Below, one piece after another: positions 56,964 to 64,000 of a stretch of 64,000 bases of DNA. Source of the stretch: G965220075 sp965220075 (GTDB lineage: Bacteria; Chloroflexota; UBA11872); contig OZ244806.1 of assembly GCA_965220075.1 (NCBI GenBank), positions 2,046,001 to 2,110,000 on the forward strand. The letters run 5' to 3'. The notes beneath the pieces are model-generated. The model made no database searches. It saw nothing but the letters and a program-made list of their open reading frames with translations, and had not been told where the DNA came from. How positions within the stretch are numbered: the first letter of the stretch is position 1; the number at the start of each line of letters is the position of its first letter. The translations under genes were made by a program, and so were the position numbers.

Positions 56964-58973
56964 GTGACCCAACTCAAGACGTCGTCGCCTGGCGCCGCCG
57001 TGTTTCCGTTCGCCGCGCTCGTGGGACAAGAGCGCATGAAGCTGGCGCTCATCGCGAACGCGATCAACCCGGCCATCGGCGGCGTGCTCATCCGCGGCGA
57101 ACGGGGCACGGCCAAGTCGACGGCCGTGCGCGGCCTGGCCGCGATGCTGCCCCAAATCAGCGTCGCCGCCTGCCGGTTCGGCTGCGACGCCCATTCCGAC
57201 AATCTCTGTGAGCAATGCCGCGCACGGGCGGACGCCGAACAACCCATCCCCACGACCGACCAGCAGGTCCGCGTAGTCGACCTGCCGGTCTCGGCCACCG
57301 AGGACCGCGTGGTCGGGTCTATGGACCTGGAGCTGGCGCTGCAGGAAGGCCGGCGCGAGTTCGAACCCGGCCTGCTGGCCGAGGCGCACCGCGGAATCCT
57401 CTACGTGGACGAGGTGAATCTGCTCGACGATCATCTGGTCGACACGCTCTTGGACAGCGCGGCTTCCGGCATCAACCGAGTGGAGCGCGAGGGCGTCGCC
57501 TACCAGCATCCGGCCGAGTTCATCCTGGTCGGCACCATGAACCCGGAAGAAGGCGACCTGCGGCCGCAGCTGCTCGACCGATTCGGTCTCGCGGCCGAGA
57601 TCGTGGGAGACCGGGCACCCAAGGCGCGGGCCGAGATAGTGCGGCGGCGGGTGGCGTTCGAGCGAGACCCGCGGGCCTTTCTGGCCGAGTGGGGCGAGGC
57701 CGGAACGGCCTTGCGTCAGCGCATCGTCGACGCGCGCGAGCTGCTCCCCTCAGTAGGCATATCCGAGGATCTGCTCGGGCTCATCGCGCACATCGCCGTC
57801 TCCCTACAGGTCGACGGCCACCGGGCCGACATAGTGATGTACAAGACGGCCCTTACCCTGGCGGCCTGGGAAGGACGTCCCACCGCTTCACTTGAGGACG
57901 TCCGCCGCGCGGCCGAGTTGGCGCTGCCGCACCGGCGCCGGCGCGATCCGTTCACTCCGCCGGGTCTGGACGACAAAGAGCTCGGCGAAGCGATCGGCGC
58001 GTTCACGGCTCGGCAGCCGGATAGCGCCAGCGTTTCGAGCGACGGCGCGCGGCAGGATTCGTCGGGAGTTGCCGAGGATGCAAGCGCGTCGAGCGGGAAC
58101 GATCAGGACGGCGGGCATTTGGGCGCGCCGGAAGACGGCAGCGAAGTGCCCGGCGCCGACACCCACCCCTCCCCCAGCGTCGCCGCGCCCGAGCGGCAGG
58201 TAATGCGCAAGCCGCGCGGCGGAAGGCGCACGACCACCGAAGTCAAGGGCCGGCGCGGCCGCTCGGTCCGCAGCCGCCAGATGGTCGAGGACGACCCGCC
58301 CGACATCGCCCTGCTGGATACGCTGCGGGCCGCGGCCCTGCGCGGCGGCGCCACCGGGCAACCCAACATCACGCCGCCCGACTACCGCGTCAATCGACGC
58401 ACGCGCAAGGTCGGCAACATGATGCTGTTCGTGGTGGACGGGTCCGGCAGCATGGCCGCTCAAAAGCGCATGGCGTTGACCAAATCGGCGGTCCTCTCGC
58501 TGCTCTCCGACGCCTACAAGCGGCGCGACAAAGTGGGCGTGATCACCTTCCGCAAGACCGAAGCCGCCGAGACCGTGCCGCCCACCTCCAGCATGGACCT
58601 GGCGCACAGGCACATGCGTGAGCTGCTGACGGGCGGACGAACCCCACTGGCGCACGGACTGGAGCTGGCCCGCAACGTGATCGGGCGCGAGCGGATGCGC
58701 GATCCGGAGCTGCGGCCCATCGTGATCCTGCTGACGGACGGCGTGGCGAACGTGGGGCTCACGACCGGCTCCGATCCCATGCGCGACGCGCTGCGCTCAG
58801 CGCGCTCGCTGGCGCGCGACTCGGTGCCTGCGCTCGTGATCGACGCCGACCGGCGGCGCAGCCGGGCCAGTCTGCTGCCCGACTTGGCACGCCAGATGGC
58901 CGCCACGCACGTACGTCTGGACGCGCTCGCCGCCGGTCAGCTCACGCGCATGATCCGGCTCGCCACCGCGTAG
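56964..58973 (+). CDS. Fused chelatase protein: AAA+ ATPase (BchI/CobS-like) with VWA domain (BchD/CobT-like)
   Basis: 669 residues from a GTG. The N-terminal AAA+ part has Walker A IRGERGTAKSTAVRGL, a Cys-bearing insertion (CRFGCDAHSDNLCEQC), Walker B LYVDEVNLLDDHLVD and TMNPEEGDLRPQLLDRFGL. An acidic, Pro/Ser-rich linker with basic stretches covers about 350-440, and a VWA domain with MIDAS VVDGSGSMAAQKRMA and LLTDGVANVGL ends the protein. The architecture is that of the ATPase partner of magnesium or cobalt chelatases, with both ATPase subunits in one chain. The large subunit (BchH/CobN) is not in the window; a cobalt role for B12 synthesis is the likelier guess in a non-phototroph. Confidence 0.88.
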   Translation: MTQLKTSSPGAAVFPFAALVGQERMKLALIANAINPAIGGVLIRGERGTAKSTAVRGLAAMLPQISVAACRFGCDAHSDNLCEQCRARADAEQPIPTTDQQVRVVDLPVSATEDRVVGSMDLELALQEGRREFEPGLLAEAHRGILYVDEVNLLDDHLVDTLLDSAASGINRVEREGVAYQHPAEFILVGTMNPEEGDLRPQLLDRFGLAAEIVGDRAPKARAEIVRRRVAFERDPRAFLAEWGEAGTALRQRIVDARELLPSVGISEDLLGLIAHIAVSLQVDGHRADIVMYKTALTLAAWEGRPTASLEDVRRAAELALPHRRRRDPFTPPGLDDKELGEAIGAFTARQPDSASVSSDGARQDSSGVAEDASASSGNDQDGGHLGAPEDGSEVPGADTHPSPSVAAPERQVMRKPRGGRRTTTEVKGRRGRSVRSRQMVEDDPPDIALLDTLRAAALRGGATGQPNITPPDYRVNRRTRKVGNMMLFVVDGSGSMAAQKRMALTKSAVLSLLSDAYKRRDKVGVITFRKTEAAETVPPTSSMDLAHRHMRELLTGGRTPLAHGLELARNVIGRERMRDPELRPIVILLTDGVANVGLTTGSDPMRDALRSARSLARDSVPALVIDADRRRSRASLLPDLARQMAATHVRLDALAAGQLTRMIRLATA

Positions 58974-59043
58974 GCGCCCCGGCGGCGCGAATCGCGCCAA
59001 CCGCGCGGCGCCGTCACGAGAACCAGGAGCGGAGACTCGATCT

Positions 59044-59766
59044 ATGACCGGAGCCGTCTACCAACAATCGGCATCGGTGTACGACGCGATCTACGCCGAA
59101 CTGCCGGACTACGCGGCCGACGTAGAGCTGGTGCATCAGCTAATCCAAGCGCGCCGGCCCGGAAGCTCGTCGCTCCTCGACGTGGCCTGCGGCACGGGAC
59201 GCCATCTGGAACTTCTGCGCGGCCGCTATGACGTGGCCGGCCTGGACGCGAGCGAGCAGATGCTGGCGATCGCGCGCACGCGGCTGCCAGGCGTACCGCT
59301 GTACCGCGCGGACATGGCGGAGTTCCAGCTTGGGCGAACCTTCCACGCTGTCACCTGTCTCTTCAGCTCGATCGGATACGTGCGCACGGTCGACCGGCTG
59401 CGTATGGCCGCCGAGAGGTTCGCCGCACACCTCCAGCCGGGCGGCGTACTCATCGTCGAGCCCTGGCTTACCCCGGACGTCTTTGAGGACGGTCGAGTAG
59501 GCGTGGACGTGTGTACCAGCCACGAACGCCGCAAGGTGGCGCGCATGATCGTGGGCCGGCGGCGCGGCGACCTGAGCACGCTCGAGAGCCGGCTGCTCAT
59601 CGGCACCCCGGACGGCATCGAGGAGATCGCGGAGCTTCACGAGCTCGGTCTGTTCACGATCAGGCAATACGCCCAGGCGTTCGAATCCGCCGGAATCGCG
59701 CTGCAGCATGATCCGAACGGCCTCACGGCCAATCGTGGACTCTTAATTGGGGTCAAGTCGGCGTGA
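59044..59766 (+). CDS. Class I SAM-dependent methyltransferase
   Basis: 240 residues. Motif I is LLDVACGTGRHLELL, followed by VAGLDASEQMLAIAR and FHAVTCLFSSIGYV. The overall pattern, beginning VYQQSASVYDAIYAELPDYAADVELV, is like DesVI/MycB-type N-methyltransferases of amino sugars, but the family is broad and the substrate is not deducible. It overlaps the next gene by 4 nt. Confidence 0.85.
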   Translation: MTGAVYQQSASVYDAIYAELPDYAADVELVHQLIQARRPGSSSLLDVACGTGRHLELLRGRYDVAGLDASEQMLAIARTRLPGVPLYRADMAEFQLGRTFHAVTCLFSSIGYVRTVDRLRMAAERFAAHLQPGGVLIVEPWLTPDVFEDGRVGVDVCTSHERRKVARMIVGRRRGDLSTLESRLLIGTPDGIEEIAELHELGLFTIRQYAQAFESAGIALQHDPNGLTANRGLLIGVKSA

Positions 59767-60356
59767 GCGCCGCCGCGCCTCGCCGGATGGCGGTGGTAGG
59801 GCCACCGGGAAGCGGTAAGTCGACCGTCGCCAAGCGCGCCGCGAAAATCCTGGGCGTGCGTTTTATCGAGCTTGACGCGCTGTTCTGGACCCGCCCCGAT
59901 TGGCGCCAGCCTCCCGTTGACGAGTTTCGCGCCAGCGTGGATGAGGCCACGTGCAGCGACGGCTGGGTAACCGCCGGCAACTACAGCGAGACATACGACA
60001 TCGTCTGGGGCCGCGCGGACACGGTGGTATGGCTCGACCTGCCGCTGCGGATCGCGCTCTGGCGGGTGTGCTGGCGCACTATTAGCCGCGTCCGCAGCCG
60101 TGAGTTGCTTTGGGGCGTTAACCGCGAGCGCAGCTGGAGAGGGTTGCTGGGTGCGGACTCGCTGCCCCTTTACACCGTCAGAAGCCACCGTCGGCGCCGC
60201 CGCTCCTTCGCGCGACTGGCCGCCTCGGACGAGTACGCAACTACGACCTTCGTGCGTCTCTGTGGTAAGAGTTCGATTGATGGTTGGCTGGCGCGGCTGC
60301 AGCGGGAGGCAGGGAACGGGCGCCCGCCGAACCCTTCGTCAGAGTCCAAACGCTAG
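59763..60356 (+). CDS. Small P-loop nucleotide kinase (FlaR/adenylate-kinase-like)
   Basis: 197 residues from a GTG overlapping the methyltransferase stop. P-loop VVGPPGSGKSTVAKRAA, FIELDALFWTRPDWRQ, and WVTAGNYSETYDIVWGRADTVVWLDLPLRIALWR identify the family called DNA topology modulation protein (FlaR-related), of unproven function. It ends 18 nt into the convergent radical SAM gene. Confidence 0.8.
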   Translation: MSAAAPRRMAVVGPPGSGKSTVAKRAAKILGVRFIELDALFWTRPDWRQPPVDEFRASVDEATCSDGWVTAGNYSETYDIVWGRADTVVWLDLPLRIALWRVCWRTISRVRSRELLWGVNRERSWRGLLGADSLPLYTVRSHRRRRRSFARLAASDEYATTTFVRLCGKSSIDGWLARLQREAGNGRPPNPSSESKR

Positions 60357-61241
60357 CTGCGACGGCGCCGGAGACGGACCGATCGGCGCGGGTCTGTCGG
60401 TTTGGACGGGATAGCGCGCCCGCGCGTTGGCTAGTTTCGTTTGAACCGCGCCTTGCAAGCTGTCGGCCGCGTAGACGGCCTGACCGGGATACAGGTCGGC
60501 GTAGAGAGGCTCCAGCTGCGGGAAGCGGCGGCGCAGCCGGGCCATGAACCAGCGCTTGGGCTCCGGCTTCAGGTGAAGCAGCCCCGCCCCCACGTAGCGC
60601 GCGCCGTGGTCGTTGGATGCCCGCACGAGCGCGTCGATGCTGGCCGCCGAATCGGTCAGCCCAGGTAGGACAGGCGCCATGTTGACGCCTACGTCGAGCC
60701 CCAGACCGGACAAGTCGGCCACGGCCGCCAGCCGTTCTTGCGGTGAGGGCGCGCCCGGCTCGATCAGGCGGGCGAGATGCGGATCCAGGATGGGGATGGA
60801 GACGGTCAGGCTGAGACCGGCCACGCGGGCCTGCTCGAGCAACAGCTCGCGGTCGCGCCGCACCATGGTCGACTTGGTGATGAGGCTCACCGGCGTGCGC
60901 GCGCGGATGAACTCGCGCAAACAGGCCTGCGTGAGCCGCAGGTGGCCCTCGACCGGCTGGTAGGGATCGGTTGCGGCGCCCACGGCCACCAGCTCGCGCG
61001 GCCAACGCGGAGCGCTCAACTGCTCGCGCAGCCGCTCGGCCACGTTGACCTTGGCGAAGATGATGCGCTCGAAGTCGCGTCCGCCGTTCAGATCGAAATA
61101 GGTATGCGTCTCACGCGCGTAGCAGTAGGTGCAGGCATGACTGCATCCGCGATAGGGGTTGAGGCTCCATTTGAAGTGCATGCCCTTGACGCGGTTGAGC
61201 GCGCTGCGGCAGGTGATGCGGCGTATGTCGAGGCGCATCAC
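60339..61241 (-). CDS. Radical SAM protein, spore-photoproduct-lyase-like (SplB-related)
   Basis: 300 residues. The cluster motif is NPYRGCSHACTYCYARETHTY (C-x3-C-x2-C), with downstream VAVGAATDPYQPVEGHLRLTQ and VSLITKSTMVRRDRELL, a pattern common in the Rv2578c/SPL-like family. The function is unknown in most bacteria. The start is GTG 61241 or ATG 61238, both close to a GGAAGG element. Confidence 0.85.
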   Translation of the reverse strand: MMRLDIRRITCRSALNRVKGMHFKWSLNPYRGCSHACTYCYARETHTYFDLNGGRDFERIIFAKVNVAERLREQLSAPRWPRELVAVGAATDPYQPVEGHLRLTQACLREFIRARTPVSLITKSTMVRRDRELLLEQARVAGLSLTVSIPILDPHLARLIEPGAPSPQERLAAVADLSGLGLDVGVNMAPVLPGLTDSAASIDALVRASNDHGARYVGAGLLHLKPEPKRWFMARLRRRFPQLEPLYADLYPGQAVYAADSLQGAVQTKLANARARYPVQTDRPAPIGPSPAPSQLAFGL

Positions 61242-61419
61242 CGGGACCTTCCATGACCGCTGCCGCGCCTAGATAATACCGGACAAATACCGAACAACAA
61301 GGCCGGTCGGCGGCTCCTTCCGAGCGCCTCAAGCGGTCCCGCCGCCGGAGTGCGCGGCTAGAATTGGGACGCTCCACCTGTTGTCGTGAAGCGCGGCGTA
61401 CCAGAAGCAACGATCCGCC

Positions 61420-62061
61420 ATGACCACTGCTGATGCCGAGGCGACGGTGGCTCCGCCCGAGCGCCTGCGCCCGCACGACGTAACGCTGGCCGGTCCGCGC
61501 GTCGTGCTGCGCCCCATGACCGAGACCGACTGGGACGTTCTGCTCGCCTGGAACAACGACCCCGAGGTTCTGTACTACTCGGAAAGCGATCACGCCCGGT
61601 CGTGCTGCCTCGGCGAGGTTCAGAGGATCTACCGCTCGATCTCGCGGCACGCGTTCTGCTTCATCATCGAGCACGCCGGGCGGGCCATCGGCGAGTGCTG
61701 GCTGCAGGAGATGAACATGCCGCGCGTTCTGGAACGCTACCCGGGCAAGGACCTGCGGCGCATCGACATCGCGATCGGCGAGCGGAGCTTGTGGGGCCGC
61801 GGTCTCGGCACGGAGGCGCTGCGGCTGCTAGTCGACTTCGGCTTCGAGCGGGAGCGCTGCCACGCGATCTTCGGCTGCGGGGTGGCGGACTACAACCCGC
61901 GCAGCCGGCGGATGTTCGAGAAGCTGGGGTTCGTGACCGACGCCGAGATCTCCCTGCCCGCGGGCGCGAAGGCCGCGGTGGAATACGACCTCGTGCTCAC
62001 GCGCGAGCGATACGAAAGGTCCGGGCGCGAAAAAGCCGTTGCCGCGCGGCGCGCCACTTAG
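61420..62061 (+). CDS. GNAT-family N-acetyltransferase
   Basis: 213 residues. After a short variable N-terminus, LAGPRVVLRPMTETDWDVLLAWNNDPEV is typical of the RimJ/RimL-AAC(6')-like branch; RSLWGRGLGTEALRLLVDFGFERERCHAIFGCGVADYNPRSRRMFEKLGF carries the acetyl-CoA-binding motif A (R/Q-x-x-G-x-G/A). The acceptor could be an aminoglycoside, a ribosomal protein or a small metabolite. Confidence 0.85.
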   Translation: MTTADAEATVAPPERLRPHDVTLAGPRVVLRPMTETDWDVLLAWNNDPEVLYYSESDHARSCCLGEVQRIYRSISRHAFCFIIEHAGRAIGECWLQEMNMPRVLERYPGKDLRRIDIAIGERSLWGRGLGTEALRLLVDFGFERERCHAIFGCGVADYNPRSRRMFEKLGFVTDAEISLPAGAKAAVEYDLVLTRERYERSGREKAVAARRAT

Positions 62062-62168
62062 ATCACGGGTATCCCACGAGCACCGTTCACAGCCGCCGCG
62101 GCGACCTAAACGCTTCCGCCGATACGCTCAGCTCACCGCCGCGCGCGCGGGCGCAGGCGGCGCTCAAC

Positions 62169-62693
62169 CTAGGCGCGGCGCCGCCAGTGTCCGTTGACAT
62201 AGGGCGCCCAGGTTGGGTCCATGCGGCCCGAGGTCATCTGAAAGATCGTGTGGTACATCGCCGAGCGCGGGCGCCGCGGTGGACGGTGCAGACGCATGTC
62301 GGCCTCGCGCGGCGTGCGCCCGGCCTTGCGCAGGTTGCAGTGCAGGCAGGCCGTCACGAGGTTCTCCCAGCGGCGCTTGCCGCCCATGCGGCGCGGTATC
62401 ACGTGGTCCACGGTGAGATTGCTGCCGTTGGCGCCGCAGTACTGACAGGTGTGGTCATCGCGCACGAAGACCTCGCGCCGGCTCAGCTTCACCTGCGGAC
62501 GCGGCCGCCGCACGTGATAGAGCATGCGAATGACGGCGGGCCGGGGAAAGATCTGCCGCGGGCTGCGGATGCCCTGCTCATGTTGGACGATCGCCTCGGC
62601 CTTGCCCTTGATGAGCAGGCCCACCGCCCGCCGGGTTCTGCAAACGTGCAGCGGCTCGTAGTTCTGGTTTAGCAGGAGAACCGCGCCGCTCAC
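62169..62693 (-). CDS. HNH endonuclease (HNH_5-like)
   Basis: 174 residues from the GTG at 62693, chosen because the family starts at SGAVLLLNQNYEPLHVC. The HNH domain has CQYCGA, then LTVDHVIPRRMGG, then NLVTACLHCNLRKAGRTP. Such stand-alone HNH proteins are very common in actinobacteria and chloroflexi and are of uncertain function. It is divergent from the DUF2344 gene. Confidence 0.85.
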   Translation of the reverse strand: MSGAVLLLNQNYEPLHVCRTRRAVGLLIKGKAEAIVQHEQGIRSPRQIFPRPAVIRMLYHVRRPRPQVKLSRREVFVRDDHTCQYCGANGSNLTVDHVIPRRMGGKRRWENLVTACLHCNLRKAGRTPREADMRLHRPPRRPRSAMYHTIFQMTSGRMDPTWAPYVNGHWRRRA

Positions 62694-62866
62694 CGATTGT
62701 CGGGCACCCGCGTGAAAACGATATCTATATGCTACAAGCCGGATGTCGGGTCTTGCTTGCCGCCGCCAGCGTGTGAGTCGCCGGGTCGAGACACAGCCCC
62801 GGACCGGGCTCTCACGCCCGGGCGCGCCGGCTAGAGACGCCAAGGCGGGTCGGGGGAGGTGCACGC

Positions 62867-63505
62867 TTGAGCTCGGCAGACTCGCCGGATAGCCCCCTGC
62901 ACTTCTACCTAGTGCGCTTCGCGAAAAGCGGGCCGGCGCGCTACATCTCTCAACACGACGTGCGTCGGGCCTGGGAACGCGCCAACCGCCGAGCGCGCTT
63001 GCCGCTGGCCTACAGCCGCGGGTTCAGCCCCAAGCCGCGCCTGAGCTTCGGGCCGCCGCTGCAGACGGGCACCGAGGGACTGCGTGAGTACATGATCATG
63101 GCCCTGCAGGAGGCGCTCTGCGCGGAGGAAGTGCGCTTGCGCCTGAGCGCCGCGGCCATCGATGGACTGCCGGTCGTCGCGGTGACGCCGTCCCGCCGGT
63201 CCAAGGCGCGCCCGCTGTGGGCGGACTATCACTTGCACGTTTCAGGGCCGCCCAGCGGCTTTACCGAACGAGTAGCGGGCCTGCGCGGTGACGAGCCGGT
63301 GATGGTCCCGCGCGGCGGCGCCGGTGTTGTGCGGGACATCCGGCCGGGCGTGCTCGACATCGAGCTGGCGGAGGAGGACCGTCTGAACGCGCGCTTGAGT
63401 CTTGATCCGGAAGGCATGGTGACCCCGCGAGATCTGAGCGCAGCGCTGGGGACGGAGTTCGCGCGCATAACCCGTCGAGACATTGAGCTCGCCGCCGACG
63501 CCTGA
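62867..63505 (+). CDS. TIGR03936/DUF2344 (radical SAM-linked) protein
   Basis: 212 residues from a TTG, with GGGGGAGGTG a few bases upstream. The family blocks are LVRFAKSGPARYISQHDVRRAWERANRRARLPLAYSRGFSPKPRLSFGPPLQTGTEGLREYM. The family usually occurs fused to or next to a radical SAM protein (TIGR03960), which is not visible here; it may lie beyond the right edge. Function is unknown. Confidence 0.82.
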   Translation: MSSADSPDSPLHFYLVRFAKSGPARYISQHDVRRAWERANRRARLPLAYSRGFSPKPRLSFGPPLQTGTEGLREYMIMALQEALCAEEVRLRLSAAAIDGLPVVAVTPSRRSKARPLWADYHLHVSGPPSGFTERVAGLRGDEPVMVPRGGAGVVRDIRPGVLDIELAEEDRLNARLSLDPEGMVTPRDLSAALGTEFARITRRDIELAADA

Positions 63506-64000
63506 CGAGCTCGCCCGGGCCGGGAAGGTCCTGGAAGCGGCGGGGATCGACCCGCACGCGGCGCAGACAGCCGTGCGCGGCGGCGGGAATGTGCTGCGTC
63601 TGGACGCCGCCGGCCGCCGGCTTGCCTGCAAGCTGTTCTTGGGACCGTCCGCGCTGGAACGCTTGGATACAGAGGCGGCGCTGTACGCGCAGCTGCATCC
63701 GCGCGGAGCGCCGGTTCCGCGCCTGGTGAAGCAAGAACCCGGCGCGCTGGCGCTCCTTCGCGAGTGGGCGCCAGGGGAGCCGTTGGACGCCGCACTGCGA
63801 GCGGGGCGAGCCGGGCACATGGCGGAGTCCGTGTTGGCGGCCTGGCGGCGATTGCTTGCGACGCTCGCGCCCTGGACCGAGGCGCTCGCGTCCGCGCGCC
63901 TGGAGCGCGCCCAAAGTCTCCGTCTCAGCGAGCTGGAAGCCGTCAGTCGGACAATAGCGGAAGCGTCGGTCTCGGTGCGGCCCTTCCTGATTCCGCCCAG
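63483..64000 (+). CDS. Phosphotransferase (APH/choline-kinase-like) family protein, partial
   Basis: An open frame from a TTG at 63483 (overlapping the DUF2344 stop by 23 nt) runs off the window edge. It reads VRGGGNVLRLDAAGRRLACKLFLGPSALERLDTEAALYAQL, with a glycine loop, a candidate ATP-binding Lys in ACKLF and Glu in DTEAAL, then LLREWAPGEPLDAAL, the hinge of the APH kinase-like fold. The catalytic loop lies outside the window, so the family call is provisional and the start uncertain. Confidence 0.6.
   Translation, partial: MSSPPTPDELARAGKVLEAAGIDPHAAQTAVRGGGNVLRLDAAGRRLACKLFLGPSALERLDTEAALYAQLHPRGAPVPRLVKQEPGALALLREWAPGEPLDAALRAGRAGHMAESVLAAWRRLLATLAPWTEALASARLERAQSLRLSELEAVSRTIAEASVSVRPFLIPP

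Noticed and set aside
57140..57240. Cys-rich insertion in the chelatase protein as a novel metal site
   Set aside because: A Cys-bearing insertion at this point is, as I recall, usual in fused chelatase ATPases, so it is not unusual.
1..64000. CRISPR arrays or rRNA genes
   Set aside because: No regularly spaced direct repeats with unique spacers and no rRNA-like conserved sequences were seen.

Overview
The window is a very G+C-rich bacterial chromosome segment with dense genes on both strands and many short overlaps between genes. Several features fit a single-membrane, high-G+C lineage: a MurT/GatD pair that amidates lipid II, an HspR-type heat-shock repressor, Tat-dependent lipoproteins and an Lgt enzyme. 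Together with a NfeD/stomatin pair and a phytanoyl-CoA-dioxygenase-type oxygenase, this looks most like an uncultured Chloroflexota (SAR202/Dehalococcoidia-like). That assignment is inference; there is no rRNA gene in the window to settle it.

Layout. 1-3.1 kb: a minus-strand polysaccharide cluster (Wzy/ligase-like membrane protein cut by the window edge, family 2 glycosyltransferase, dTDP-rhamnose synthase RmlD, small membrane protein). 3.2-6.3 kb: MiaB and a beta-propeller lipoprotein. 6.5-9.7 kb: stomatin/NfeD membrane quality-control pair and a creatininase-family hydrolase. 10.1-18.9 kb: a compact proteostasis operon, lon-dnaK-grpE-dnaJ-hspR-clpC, read from one promoter with a HAIR-like operator. 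19-21.8 kb: orphan Tat-lipoprotein solute-binding protein and a DUF2851 protein. 21.9-28.2 kb: the shikimate operon aroF-aroA-aroE-aroC-aroK-aroB, preceded by a small leader ORF containing Trp, Tyr and two Phe codons and by a strong intrinsic terminator, together suggesting attenuation. 28.3-41.9 kb: membrane-anchored gamma-carbonic-anhydrase fusion, RadC, DUF4352-like protein, sialidase-like protein, LysA, HIT protein, Rieske protein, GatD/MurT, a GlcE-like FAD protein, tRNA-Pro(CGG), PhyH oxygenase and a DrrAB-like ABC exporter.

41.9-50.9 kb is an accessory island. It has a Phd/PIN toxin-antitoxin pair whose promoter contains the operator, a 1439-residue restriction-modification enzyme with palindromic repeats inserted in frame, an orphan MntA-type nucleotidyltransferase followed by a chimeric HEPN remnant, a lower-G+C AlbA_2-domain gene, a small conserved ORF, and two tandem REP-associated transposase genes (one intact, one truncated) surrounded by GTAG-type REP palindromes. 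51-64 kb: a second sialidase-like paralog, TrxB, a second orphan Tat lipoprotein next to lgt, a fused chelatase AAA+/VWA protein, a methyltransferase, a small nucleotide kinase, a radical SAM protein, a GNAT acetyltransferase, an HNH nuclease, a DUF2344 protein and a partial phosphotransferase at the right edge.

Most interesting are the heat-shock operon promoter (HAIR-like site between -35 and -10, ATG about 10 nt after the -10, no Shine-Dalgarno), the aro leader region, and the decay and repeat history of the defence island.
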